55,386 bases of DNA from the NCBI GenBank assembly GCA_044221335.1, contig JBGAPI010000035.1, positions 1 to 55,386 of the forward strand, written 5' to 3'. The DNA comes from JBGAPI01 sp044221335 (GTDB taxonomy: Bacteria; Pseudomonadota; Gammaproteobacteria; Xanthomonadales; Ahniellaceae). How positions within the stretch are numbered: the stretch's first letter is position 1; each line of letters begins with the position of its first letter. The notes beneath the pieces are model-generated. The model made no database searches. It saw only the letters and a list, made by a program, of their open reading frames with translations, and had not been told where the DNA came from. A program made the position numbers and the translations under genes. Shown here piece by piece: positions 8,299 through 16,840 of this stretch.

Positions 8299-10170
8299 TC
8301 ACCACCGCCACCCGAGCCGCAGCCAGGCGGTCCGGTCCCGGAACGGGAAGGGCTGGTCGCCGAGCGGCGAGGCCAGGATCTGCGTGTTGCGCTGATTGAA
8401 CAGGTTGTCGACGCCGAGGCGCAGGTCGAGGCCGTCGGCGAGGAAGCGGTGGCGGGTGTAGGCGAGATCGACGAGGTCGTAGCTGCCCTTGTCCGGCGCG
8501 GCACCGGGGCGGGCGGAAACGTGGTTCCAGTGGGCTCCGATCGCGCTGTCGCTGCGCGGGCTCCACAACAGCCCCACGGTCGCGGTCCAGTGCGGCGTCG
8601 AGGAGATCTCGCGATCGTCGAGGGTGACGGTGCGGTTGTCGTGGGCCTCGACATGGCTTGCGCCGACGTCCATATGGAGGCTTTCCGCCAGCTGCCGCTG
8701 GAACTCGAGCTCCACGCCGTCGGCGTCGGCATGCGACACGTTGCCGAACGCGTTGCGGGCGAAATCGCGGAACACCATGTTGGCGATCCGCGCGCGATAG
8801 GCGGTCGCGCGGAGCGACATTCCCGACTCGGTGTAGACGTAGTTGAGTTCGGTGGTGCGGTTGACCTCGAAGTCGAGGTCCGCGCCCTCCGGGTGCTCGA
8901 TGTAGACCTCGAAGAAGGTCGGTGCGCGGAAGCCCTCCGCGAACTGCGCCTTCAGCACGTGGTGTTCGGCGACCTGCCATACCAGCGCCGCCCGCGGCGT
9001 GAGGCGGCTGCCGACCTCGCTGTTGTCGTCGTAGCGCGCACCGAGCGTCGCCCGCAGGCCATCGGCGATCTCGATCTGGTCCTGCACGTACACGCTGGAC
9101 ACCTGGCGCGAATGCGGGGCGATCGAATGTGGCGGCAGCGGGACGCCGAGTCCAAGCGGCACGAACAGCGCGCGATCGAAGCGGCCATCGACGCGTTCGA
9201 CGCCGAACAGCCATTCCTGCCGCTGCCAGCCGCTCCAGGCCAGATCGACGCCGGCGCGGCTCTGGTCGCCCTTGAAGATGACCGAGCCTGCGTCGATGTC
9301 GCTGGAGAGGAACTGCAGGCCGGCATGCAGGCCGAGCTTCGGTCGCAATGTCGCCTGATAGTGCAGGTCCGCGGTTCGGGTGGTCTCGTCGTAGGCCGGG
9401 ACCGAGCCGGGGTCGGGATCGACATGGCGGGTCAGCCACTGCACCGTCGCGCCGAAGCCGCCGCGTGCGACGCTCGCCACGCCACTGGTCCGGCGCTCGT
9501 CGCCGCCGTTGCCGATCGGCAGGACGGCGTCACTGCTGTCGAACGCCGCGACGTTCAGCGCCGCCTGCCAGCCGGTGGCAGGATCGACGCCGTTGCCGAG
9601 CACCGCGACGAGATCGCGTGCGCCGTGATCGTCGACGCCGGCTTCGACGCTGCGGCCGCTCTTGCGGGTCACCACGTTGAGCAGTCCCTGAAAGGCGTAG
9701 TCGCCGTACAGCACCGAACCCGGGCCGCGGACGAATTCGATCCGTTCCACCTGGCCAATCGGTAGGGACAGCGCGGAACCGTTGACTCCGGCCGACTCGC
9801 GACCGACCGGCACCGAGTTCAGCAGGACCTGGATGCTGCCGGAGTTGAACGGGAAAGGGACGCCGCGGACGGTCACGCTCGGCGTGCCGGTGGGGTCGAG
9901 CAGGGCCTCGACGCCAGGGAGGAAGGCCATCGCCTCGGCGACGGTCCGCGCCCCCATCGCCGCCATCCGTTCGCCGTCCAGCACGCTGACGATGCCGGGG
10001 ACGTAGTCCGCGTTCATCCGGGTGCGGGTCGCGAGATCGGTTTCCTCCTGCATCACCGCGAGCAAGTCAGTCAGTTCCTGCTCGTCGTGCTGGTCCGCCC
10101 GGCTGACGGGCGTGCCGGCGGAAAGTCCGACCAGGATCGCGGCAGAGAGGAGGCGTCGAGGCATGCCCAT
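8299..10170 (-). CDS. TonB-dependent outer-membrane receptor
   Basis: A 623-residue TonB-dependent transporter. After a signal peptide (RRLLSAAILVGLSAGTPVSRA) comes a plug domain: VPGIVSVLDGERMAAMGARTV, LPGVEALLDPTG, VTVRGVPFP and VERIEFVRGPGSVLYGDYAFQGLLNVVTRK. A beta-barrel follows, ending in the aromatic TAWLRLGWRW, as expected for BAM-dependent insertion. The substrate cannot be told from the sequence; no siderophore, cobalamin or sugar gene adjoins it. I used 10170 (MGMPRRLL); starts at 10164 and 10191 are open. It lies antisense between petC and sspA, two loci that are adjacent in many gammaproteobacteria. Confidence 0.88.
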   Translation of the reverse strand: MGMPRRLLSAAILVGLSAGTPVSRADQHDEQELTDLLAVMQEETDLATRTRMNADYVPGIVSVLDGERMAAMGARTVAEAMAFLPGVEALLDPTGTPSVTVRGVPFPFNSGSIQVLLNSVPVGRESAGVNGSALSLPIGQVERIEFVRGPGSVLYGDYAFQGLLNVVTRKSGRSVEAGVDDHGARDLVAVLGNGVDPATGWQAALNVAAFDSSDAVLPIGNGGDERRTSGVASVARGGFGATVQWLTRHVDPDPGSVPAYDETTRTADLHYQATLRPKLGLHAGLQFLSSDIDAGSVIFKGDQSRAGVDLAWSGWQRQEWLFGVERVDGRFDRALFVPLGLGVPLPPHSIAPHSRQVSSVYVQDQIEIADGLRATLGARYDDNSEVGSRLTPRAALVWQVAEHHVLKAQFAEGFRAPTFFEVYIEHPEGADLDFEVNRTTELNYVYTESGMSLRATAYRARIANMVFRDFARNAFGNVSHADADGVELEFQRQLAESLHMDVGASHVEAHDNRTVTLDDREISSTPHWTATVGLLWSPRSDSAIGAHWNHVSARPGAAPDKGSYDLVDLAYTRHRFLADGLDLRLGVDNLFNQRNTQILASPLGDQPFPFRDRTAWLRLGWRW

Positions 10171-10514
10171 GATCGGGATTATTGCCAGCAATGAACGGAT
10201 CCGGCGAGCGTCAGCACGTTTTTTTTCCGACTCCTGCCGGATCGGGGCGACGCCCGGTGAGCCGGTGACTCATACGGGTCGGACTGAAGCGGAGAAGTCT
10301 CCGCCCGATTCGAGAGGCGACGCGCACGGTCGAACCGGAGCGGAGTCGAGTCCCCGGGGTCAGGACGCGCGAAATCCGGGCCCTCTCCGGATTTCGTGGG
10401 AGCGGGGCGGCCGCGTTTCGCGCCTGCCTGAACGCAACGCGGTCGAGTTCACCGACCCTTCCTGGTGCTAGGCTTCAACCGGTATGCGGCATCGGGACCA
10501 AGGGGGTTACCGCC
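10171..10514. other. 344-bp divergent intergenic region
   Basis: This gap holds the promoters of the TonB receptor (leftward) and sspAB (rightward). It contains a run of eight T at about 10219-10226 and a strong hairpin at 10370-10396. I found no recognisable Fur box, cobalamin or TPP riboswitch, and no small ORF that I trust. Confidence 0.5.
10370..10396. other. strong inverted repeat upstream of sspA
   Basis: A perfect 10-bp stem, CGAAATCCGG / CCGGATTTCG, with a seven-base loop, 118 bp before the sspA start. There is no T-run on either side, so a simple terminator is unlikely. It may be a leader structure or another dispersed palindrome. Confidence 0.5.
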
Positions 10515-11177
10515 GTGAACACCACGCTTGCCGCCTGGAGCAAACGCAGGGCCCAGCATCCGGTCCGGACGCGTTCCGTGCTGACCCTGTTTTCCGGTCG
10601 CACCGATCTCGACAGCCACCGCGCCCGGCTGGTGATCGCGGCCAAGGGCGTGGTGTGCGAGCAGGTGCTCTGCGATCCGAACGAACCGCCCGAAGACCTG
10701 ACCGACCTCAATCCCTATCGCTCGCTGCCGACGCTGGTCGACCGCGACCTGGTGCTGTACGACGTGAACGTGATCGGCGAATACCTCGACGAGCGCTATC
10801 CCCATCCGCCGCTGATGCCGATCGATCCGCAGGCGCGGGCGCGGGTGCGCCTCGGGCTGTCCCGGGTCTGCCACGACTGGCTGGCGCCGGCCGCGCAGAT
10901 CGTCGGCGCCGACCGGGCGACGGCCGAGGCCGCACGCAAGCAGCTGCGCGAGCTGCTGATCGCCGGCGTGCCGGTGTTCAAGGCATCGAAGTTCTTCCTG
11001 AACAGCGAGTTCACCCTGGTCGACTGCGCCGTGGCGCCGCTGATCTGGCGACTGCCGCATCTCGGCGTGGCACTGCCGCGCGAGGCGCAGCCGATCCACG
11101 ACTACGGCGAGCGCATCTTCAAGAGCAGCGGCTTCCGCCGCAGCATGTCCGACATCGAATCCCAATGGCGCAACTGA
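10515..11177 (+). CDS. sspA: stringent starvation protein A (SspA, GST fold)
   Basis: A 220-residue protein with a glutathione-S-transferase fold that in E. coli binds RNA polymerase and affects stress and acid-resistance transcription. Visible: the thioredoxin-like N-terminal half (LTLFSGRTDLDSHRARLVIAAKGV, NPYRSLPTLVDRDLVLYDVNVIGEYLDERYP) and an all-alpha C-terminal half (FFLNSEFTLVDCAVAPLIWRLPHLGV). The N-terminus has an extra basic segment of about 20 residues before the first strand. The GTG at 10515 is the start that I used. sspB begins four bases after its stop, so the two form an operon, the usual arrangement. Confidence 0.93.
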   Translation: MNTTLAAWSKRRAQHPVRTRSVLTLFSGRTDLDSHRARLVIAAKGVVCEQVLCDPNEPPEDLTDLNPYRSLPTLVDRDLVLYDVNVIGEYLDERYPHPPLMPIDPQARARVRLGLSRVCHDWLAPAAQIVGADRATAEAARKQLRELLIAGVPVFKASKFFLNSEFTLVDCAVAPLIWRLPHLGVALPREAQPIHDYGERIFKSSGFRRSMSDIESQWRN

Positions 11178-11181
11178 ACAC

Positions 11182-11619
11182 ATGTCCAACCCGCACATCA
11201 TGACCAGCAACAAGCCGTACCTGATCCGCGCCATGTACGACTGGATTGCGGACAACCAGCTGACGCCCTACGTCCTGGTCGACGCGCGCGTACCCGGCGT
11301 GCGGGTGCCGGCGTCGGCGATCCGCGACGGCTACGTCGTCCTGAACATCGCGGTGCGCGCGGTCAGCGACCTCGAACTCGGCAACAAGTCGATCCGCTTC
11401 CTGGCCCGCTTCGGCGGCGTCAGCCAGCAGGTCGACGTTCCGATGGAGGCCGTGATCCGGGTCTATGCCCAGGAGAACGAGCAGGGCATCGTGTTCTCGC
11501 CGGAGGAGCAGGCGAGTCCGCCGGAAGTCGCCGCCCAGGATGCCGCCGCCGAGGGCGCGCCCGTTTCCACCGATCCTCCCCCGCGCACCGGCGGCCCCCG
11601 CCTGCGTGTCGTGAAGTGA
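11182..11619 (+). CDS. sspB: ClpXP adaptor SspB
   Basis: A 145-residue adaptor that binds ssrA-tagged proteins from stalled ribosomes and delivers them to ClpXP. The N-terminal substrate-binding domain is clear (KPYLIRAMYDWIADNQLTPYVLVDA, GYVVLNIAVRAVSDLELGN, FLARFGGVSQQVDVPMEAVIRVYAQENEQG). A low-complexity acidic/Pro linker leads to the short basic C-terminal tail GGPRLRVVK, which matches the ClpX-docking XB peptide. Operon with sspA. Confidence 0.95.
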   Translation: MSNPHIMTSNKPYLIRAMYDWIADNQLTPYVLVDARVPGVRVPASAIRDGYVVLNIAVRAVSDLELGNKSIRFLARFGGVSQQVDVPMEAVIRVYAQENEQGIVFSPEEQASPPEVAAQDAAAEGAPVSTDPPPRTGGPRLRVVK

Positions 11620-11689
11620 ATCGCAGCGCTGCCGCAGCAGCCTCGGCACGATTACACTTCGTTGCCAAGATGACGGGGAAGGTCCAGGC

Positions 11690-14215
11690 GTGATTTCAGT
11701 ACCAGGGTACGATATCAAGCGCGAGGTCGGCGTCGGTGGCATGGCCACCGTCTATCTCGCCACCCAGACCTCGCTCGATCGCGAAGTCGCGCTGAAGGTG
11801 ATGAACCCGGCGCTGGTCACCGATCCCAGCTTCTCGCGGCGCTTCCTCGACGAGGCCCGAACGCTGGCGTCGCTGTCGCACCCGAACATCGTCGCGGTCT
11901 ACGACGTCGGCGTCACCGAACAGCAGCTGCACTACTTCACCATGCAGCACCTGCCCGGCGGCGACCTGTTGTCCCGGACCAAGGCGGGGATGGGCGAGCC
12001 CGACCTGATCGCGGTGTTCACCGGCGTCGCCCGCGCTCTCGGATTCGCGCACCAGCGCGGCTTCGTGCATCGCGACGTGTCGCCCGGCAACATCATGTTC
12101 GACGGTGCCGGTCACCCGGTGCTGACCGACTTCGGCATCGCCCGGGCGCTGTCGCGCACCTCGCGACTGACCAATTCAGGCAACAGCGTCGGGACCAGTC
12201 ACTACATGAGTCCCGAACAGGCCCGCGGCGGCGAAGTCGACGCGCGCTCCGACCTGTATTCGCTGGCCTGCGTGATCTTCGAGGCGCTGTCCGGTCATCC
12301 GCCCTACCAGGGCGAGGACGGCTTCGCGATCGCCTATGCCCACGTGTTCGAGGCGATCCCGCAGCTGCCCGACAAGTACAAGCACTGGCAGCCGATGATC
12401 GAGCGCGCGCTGGCCAAGGATCCGCGTGACCGCTACAAGGACTGCGACGAATTCCAGCTGGCGCTGGCCGAGATCGCCAACAAGGTGATCGGTGCCACCA
12501 ACGGCAGCACCATGCAGACGGTGGCGCCGCCGCCCGTGATCCTGCCGAGCTCCAATCCGGCCGCCGCCCTGCAGCAGCAGATGGTGATCCCCGCCAGGAC
12601 CGGCAACGAGCCGGTTGCCCCGGGGCTCGGCACGCCGCTGCCTCCGGCAGCCCCGTCGGCCGCGACCGCGACCGGAACCTCCCGGGACGACGACGGCGTG
12701 CCGCTGTGGAAGCTTCTGCTCGCCGGCCTGATCGTCGCGATCGGCGTCGCGGCCATCACTGTCTGGGGACTCTCTGCCTTCGGCGGCAGCAAGAAGCGAG
12801 TGCTGCCGACCGACCTGTCGAAAGTGACCACCACGGCGCCGGCAACCCCGCCGGCACAGCCGCCGCCGCCGATGGCACCGCCGCCGACCCCGCCGCAGCC
12901 GCCGCCGGGCGAAGGCGAGACGCCACCGCCGACCGGCGGCGACACCGAGACGCCGGTTCCGACCGACGGCAGCGACACCGGCGTCGCCGGAGGCGACACC
13001 GGCGAGCCGGTGGTCGACGCCGCGGCCGAGAAGCTCGCCTTCGACACCACCGTGACCGACCCCTTGAACCTGGTGCTGGTGCTGGCCAAATCCGACGTTG
13101 CGGCGCAGCGCTATTACACCCCGCAGTACCGCAACGCCGTCGACCGCTACAAGCTCGCGGTGAAGATGGCGGACAAGTTCAAGGCCAAGCCGGAGGGTGA
13201 CAAGGCGCGCCAGGGACTGGCCGATGTCGCGGCGCTGGTCGCCACCCAGGCCGAAAAGAAGCTCTCCGAGCAGAAGATCGCGGAATACGTCGACCTCGCG
13301 AAGAAGGCCGAAGAGATCGCCGCCAGCGTGCCGGAAGGGGCCTCGGTGGTCGAGCGGGTGAAGACGCGCCGCAACGCCACCCGCGACGAGGCGGTGACGG
13401 CCGGCAAGACGGCCCTGGCCGCGTGGGACAAGGCCGGCGCCAGCGCGGCGTTCGAGCGCGCGCTGCTGCTCGCGCCCGGTGACGCCGAGCTCGCCGCGCT
13501 GGCGAAGAAGGCCAAGACGGTCGGCGATCCGGGTTACGTGTTCCGCGACGGCGCCAACAACGACGGGCCGGAGATGATCGTGGCCAACGTCGGCCGGCGC
13601 CTGGCGGTGGCCCGCTCCGAGACCACCGTGAACGAGTTCCGCCGCTATTTCCGCGAGGCCGGCGATGCCCGTCGGCGCGGCGCCAAGCCGACCTGCAAGG
13701 ACCGCGAGGGCGGCCTGTTCAGCTCCTCGCGCAGCCGTACCTTCGAGGCGCCCGACGTCGAACACGGTGCCGATTCGCCGGTGGTCTGCGTCACCTACGA
13801 CGATGCGGCCGGCTACGCCGAATGGCTGTCGAAGCTCACCGGAAAGAAGTATCGCCTGCCGACCGCCACCGAGTGGCGCGCCCTCGGCGCCAAGATCACG
13901 GGCGACTGCAAGGCCAATGTCGCCGATTCCAGCTTCCGCGCCCAGTTCAAGAAGGGCAACGTGGTGACTTGTGATGACGGGTTTGCGACAACCGCACCGG
14001 TTCGCCACTATGATGCGCCCGCCGGAATCTACGACCTGGTCGGCAACGTCCGGGAGTGGACCAGCGACTGCGGCAAGTCCTGCAAGCAGCATCTGGCCTT
14101 CGGCTCGAGCTGGATGAGCGAGACGGACGACGCCGATCCGCAGCAATCGAAGGCGCTCGATGCCGACGAAGGCAGCAATACCGTGGGCATCCGCGTGGTG
14201 CGGGATGTGGAATGA
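11690..14215 (+). CDS. transmembrane Ser/Thr kinase with sulfatase-modifying-factor-like sensor domain
   Basis: An 841-residue Hanks-type kinase. The cytoplasmic kinase domain (about residues 7-265) has the glycine loop VGVGGMATVYLA, Lys36 in VALKV, Glu55, HRDVSPGN with catalytic Asp129, and DFG Asp147. The usual HRDxK lysine is Ser, a variant I recall from other bacterial kinases. A Pro/Ala linker leads to one membrane helix (about 338-362), a Pro/Thr/Asp-rich spacer, a coiled Ala/Lys-rich region and a C-terminal domain (about 620-841) resembling the FGE/sulfatase-modifying-factor fold: RLPTATEWRALG, IYDLVGNVREWTSDCG, FGSSWMSE, GIRVVRD. The RGGSW element is altered to FGSSW and I see no catalytic Cys pair, so it probably binds a ligand rather than oxidising Cys. 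The FHA gene follows 48 bp later. Confidence 0.9.
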   Translation: MISVPGYDIKREVGVGGMATVYLATQTSLDREVALKVMNPALVTDPSFSRRFLDEARTLASLSHPNIVAVYDVGVTEQQLHYFTMQHLPGGDLLSRTKAGMGEPDLIAVFTGVARALGFAHQRGFVHRDVSPGNIMFDGAGHPVLTDFGIARALSRTSRLTNSGNSVGTSHYMSPEQARGGEVDARSDLYSLACVIFEALSGHPPYQGEDGFAIAYAHVFEAIPQLPDKYKHWQPMIERALAKDPRDRYKDCDEFQLALAEIANKVIGATNGSTMQTVAPPPVILPSSNPAAALQQQMVIPARTGNEPVAPGLGTPLPPAAPSAATATGTSRDDDGVPLWKLLLAGLIVAIGVAAITVWGLSAFGGSKKRVLPTDLSKVTTTAPATPPAQPPPPMAPPPTPPQPPPGEGETPPPTGGDTETPVPTDGSDTGVAGGDTGEPVVDAAAEKLAFDTTVTDPLNLVLVLAKSDVAAQRYYTPQYRNAVDRYKLAVKMADKFKAKPEGDKARQGLADVAALVATQAEKKLSEQKIAEYVDLAKKAEEIAASVPEGASVVERVKTRRNATRDEAVTAGKTALAAWDKAGASAAFERALLLAPGDAELAALAKKAKTVGDPGYVFRDGANNDGPEMIVANVGRRLAVARSETTVNEFRRYFREAGDARRRGAKPTCKDREGGLFSSSRSRTFEAPDVEHGADSPVVCVTYDDAAGYAEWLSKLTGKKYRLPTATEWRALGAKITGDCKANVADSSFRAQFKKGNVVTCDDGFATTAPVRHYDAPAGIYDLVGNVREWTSDCGKSCKQHLAFGSSWMSETDDADPQQSKALDADEGSNTVGIRVVRDVE

Positions 14216-14239
14216 CCGGCGCCACGGGGTGCGCCGGTC
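14214..14239 (+). other. hairpin between the kinase and FHA genes
   Basis: A nine-bp perfect stem, GACCGGCGC / GCGCCGGTC, with an eight-base loop, starting inside the kinase stop codon. No T-run follows, so it may modulate read-through or mRNA stability between the two genes rather than end transcription. Confidence 0.5.
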
Positions 14240-14263
14240 GGTTGACGGGATGACGAATAGCGC

Positions 14264-15085
14264 ATGAAACTACTTTTTCCGAACGGCGAGCACGGACCGC
14301 AGGAACTGAAGGCCGGCATCAACAAGATCGGCTCGGCTCCGGGATCCGACATCCTGATCGCCGCTCCCGGCATCGCCATGCACCACTGCGACATCGACCT
14401 CGGCGCCGATGGTGCGCAGGTCAAGGTGCCGGACGGCGCCAACGTCGTGGTGGTGAACGGCAAGCAGGTGAGCGGCGCGAGCCCGATCAAGTCCGGCGAT
14501 CTGATCCTGTTCGCCAAGGTCGGCGCGCGGGTGGTCACCGACAAGTCGGCGCCGGCGCCGGCCGCCAAGGGCAAGGACAAGGAGCCGGAGGGCGAGGACG
14601 GCCGCACGAAGATCCGGATGGCGGTCCCGCGCTACATGCTGCGCGGCGTCTCCGGCGCGACCTTCGGCAAGACCTACCCGCTCTACGGCACGATGACCAT
14701 CGGCCGGCAGAGCGACTGCGACATCTCGATCCCGTCGGAGGAGATTTCGCGCAAGCACGCCAAGCTGCAGGTGATGCCCGACGGCGTCGCGGTCGAGGAC
14801 CTCGGTTCCGCCAACGGCACCTTCCTCAACGGCAAGCGCATCCATACCGCCACGGTGAAGCATGGCGAGGAGCTGCGCTTCGACACCCTGCGGTTCCTGG
14901 TGGTGTCGCCGATGATGGAAGCCGCCTCGGGCGCGCCGAAGCCGGCAGGCGCGGCGCCAGCGCCGGTCGCTGCGGCGCCGGTCGCTCGCAAGGGTGTGCA
15001 TCCGGCGGTGTTCTTCGTGGGCGCCGTGATCCTGGTCGGCGCGGCGCTCGCCGGGGCCTATGCGATGGGCTGGTTCGGCAAGTAG
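14264..15085 (+). CDS. membrane-anchored protein with two FHA domains
   Basis: A 273-residue phosphothreonine-reader protein. A degenerate N-terminal FHA-like domain (about residues 1-90; KIGSAPGSDILIAAPGIAMHHCDI, VVVNGKQV, SGDLILF) is followed by a canonical FHA domain (about 128-215) with TIGRQSDCDISIPSEEISRKHAK and LGSANGTFLNGKRI, which hold the Arg, Ser-Arg-His and Asn of the phosphopeptide site. A Pro/Ala linker and a C-terminal membrane helix (VFFVGAVILVGAALAGAYAMGW) follow, giving a tail-anchored topology with FHA domains in the cytoplasm. Its position directly after a transmembrane kinase suggests that it reads phosphothreonine made by that kinase; this is inference. Confidence 0.88.
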   Translation: MKLLFPNGEHGPQELKAGINKIGSAPGSDILIAAPGIAMHHCDIDLGADGAQVKVPDGANVVVVNGKQVSGASPIKSGDLILFAKVGARVVTDKSAPAPAAKGKDKEPEGEDGRTKIRMAVPRYMLRGVSGATFGKTYPLYGTMTIGRQSDCDISIPSEEISRKHAKLQVMPDGVAVEDLGSANGTFLNGKRIHTATVKHGEELRFDTLRFLVVSPMMEAASGAPKPAGAAPAPVAAAPVARKGVHPAVFFVGAVILVGAALAGAYAMGWFGK

Positions 15086-15107
15086 TTTCGCACCGGCCTC
15101 GTCCCCC

Positions 15108-15917
15108 ATGGCGAATCCGGTCTCCCAGACCGCGTGGTACTGCTGCGGCGTCCGGGCGTTGGACGCCGCGAGCAAGCGTCCGGTCTGCGGCGACACCTAC
15201 GCCCAGCGCTTCATGGACGAGGAGGGGCGCGCGGTGTTCGCGCGCTTCGAGAAGCACGTCTTTCCGAACCGATCGAATGCGGTGCGCCACCGCGTGGTCG
15301 ACGACCTGCTGCGTGCGGCGCTCGCGGCCGCTCCCGAGCGGCAGATCGTCCTGATCGGCTGCGGCTTCGACGCGCGCGCCTATCGTCTCGGCGCCGGTCG
15401 CTGGCTGGAGGTCGACGAGGCGCCGCTGCTGGCCTACAAGGAAGCGCGCCTGCCGATCGCGGAGTGCCCGCGGCCGCTGGAACGGGTCGCGATCGACTTC
15501 GGTTCGGAACGCCTTGAAGAAAAGCTCGCCCCTTGGGCGGGCGACGTTGACCCGGTCGTGGTCGTGGAAGGCGTCAGCATGTACCTCGACGACGCCAAGG
15601 TCGCGGCGCTGATCGCGACGCTGGCGAAGCTCTGGCCGCGCCACACGCTCATCTGCGACCTGATGAACGACCGCTTCCAGCGCAAGTACGCGCAGGGCCT
15701 GCAGAAGGACATCCAGTCGCTCGGCGCCACCTTCACCTGGAGCCCGCGCCATCCGGATCGCCCGTTCCGCGACGCCGGCTACCGTCTGCTGTCCGAGCAG
15801 TCGCAGGTCGAGCGGGCGTGCGAGCTCGGGGTGCTCAGGATCCCGTGGCTGCTGCGCCGAACACTGCTCCGGCAACTGGTCGCGGGCTATCGCGTCTACG
15901 AGTGGCGGCGGGGGTAG
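15108..15917 (+). CDS. class I SAM-dependent methyltransferase (leucine carboxyl methyltransferase-like)
   Basis: A 269-residue protein of the PPM1/LCMT-like methyltransferase family. Family blocks: FMDEEGRAVFARFEK, the NAVRHRVVDDLLR helix, the SAM motif VLIGCGFDARAYRL, the acidic WLEVDEAPLLAYKEARL strand, and VVVVEGVSMYLDD. The substrate is unknown; bacterial members are often annotated as O-methyltransferases of polyketides or as orphan enzymes. I used the ATG at 15108, 22 bp after the FHA gene; the frame stays open further upstream into that gene. The stop TAG opens a TAGGGCGCGC palindrome. Confidence 0.8.
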   Translation: MANPVSQTAWYCCGVRALDAASKRPVCGDTYAQRFMDEEGRAVFARFEKHVFPNRSNAVRHRVVDDLLRAALAAAPERQIVLIGCGFDARAYRLGAGRWLEVDEAPLLAYKEARLPIAECPRPLERVAIDFGSERLEEKLAPWAGDVDPVVVVEGVSMYLDDAKVAALIATLAKLWPRHTLICDLMNDRFQRKYAQGLQKDIQSLGATFTWSPRHPDRPFRDAGYRLLSEQSQVERACELGVLRIPWLLRRTLLRQLVAGYRVYEWRRG

Positions 15918-15945
15918 GGCGCGCTCCGCGCGCCGTTGCCGCGAT

Positions 15946-15976
15946 GCAGGGTCGAGCGATGGTCGCTCGACCCTGC
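15946..15976. other. perfect 14-bp stem, 3-base-loop inverted repeat
   Basis: GCAGGGTCGAGCGA pairs perfectly with TCGCTCGACCCTGC around a TGG loop, and a second GC-rich palindrome (15918-15934) lies just upstream. No T-run follows on either strand. This pair of hairpins fills most of the gap between the methyltransferase and the next gene and could be a terminator or another REP-type element. Confidence 0.6.
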
Positions 15977-16028
15977 GATGGCGGCCCTGGCCCGCCGTCG
16001 GCGTGTCGCTCGCTCTGAGAGAGCCGTC

Positions 16029-16754
16029 ATGGCCGAATTCGACTACGCGAGCTTCGCGTCCGCTGCCAAGTCCCGCTTTCGGCATGTGGCGGCCGAACTC
16101 GGTTTTGAGCAGCGCTCGGGGGTCTTCTACGTCCGGGCAAGGGAAGGCTGGTACGAGACCTTCGACCTCCAGGCGGCAGGGCACGGAAACCCGTTCTTCT
16201 ATGTCAATTTCGGCATCGCCGTGCCATCGCTCGCTCCCGGAGCGCCGCCCGTCGCGCTGGCCGATGCGGGACTGTTGCTGTGGGAACGGCTCCGCGACAC
16301 CGACGAGACCGGCGGCTTCGGGCGTGAGAGCAAGGACGCCATCGCCGACAGCGCCGACCGGGTGCTGACGCAGTTTCGGAAGCACGCTGCGCCCTGGTTC
16401 GCGGAGCGCAATTCCTGGGAAGCGATTGCCGCCGAGTACTACCGGGTCAATCCGATCGATGAAGAGAAGATCGGCCAGCACGAAATCACCTTCGGGGCCG
16501 ATCGTCGATCCGCGACCTACGGCTTCCTGCTGCTCAAGGCAGGGCGCATCGACGACGCCAGACGCTGGCTGGGCGAGGCGAAACGGATGCTGTGTCTGCC
16601 CTGCTACCTGACGCGAGGCGGAAACTTCGTTCATGCGAAGGAACCGCACGCGATGCTGGTGAAGCGCGAGCCGCAGGACGAGGCCCTGCTCCGGGACGTC
16701 GAGACGGCGATTCGACGCGTGACATCTGCTGCGCCTCGGCGCGACGATCGGTAG
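16029..16754 (+). CDS. DUF4304-like protein
   Basis: A 241-residue soluble protein with no signal or membrane segment. The first half (FASAAKSRFRHVAAELGFEQRSGVFYVR, ETFDLQAAGHGNPFFYVNFGIAVP) looks like the DUF4304 fold, a small alpha/beta domain of unknown function. The second half (ATYGFLLLKAGRIDDARRWLGEAKRM) has a helical hairpin that could be TPR-like. The ATG at 16029 was used. Base composition is slightly less extreme than in the neighbours, and with the unknown gene opposite it forms a small accessory-looking pair. Confidence 0.65.
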   Translation: MAEFDYASFASAAKSRFRHVAAELGFEQRSGVFYVRAREGWYETFDLQAAGHGNPFFYVNFGIAVPSLAPGAPPVALADAGLLLWERLRDTDETGGFGRESKDAIADSADRVLTQFRKHAAPWFAERNSWEAIAAEYYRVNPIDEEKIGQHEITFGADRRSATYGFLLLKAGRIDDARRWLGEAKRMLCLPCYLTRGGNFVHAKEPHAMLVKREPQDEALLRDVETAIRRVTSAAPRRDDR

Positions 16755-16840
16755 GCGTCTGGCCAGCGCAGCCACCGGGAAACGATCCGCTGAGCGGCGG
16801 GTCGATGCCCGAGGCGGCGATCGCCGAGGCGCGTCCGGGT

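Noticed and set aside
10171..10514. Cobalamin or TPP riboswitch upstream of the TonB receptor
   Set aside because: The conserved cores of either class are not present on the minus strand, so the receptor's substrate cannot be inferred this way.
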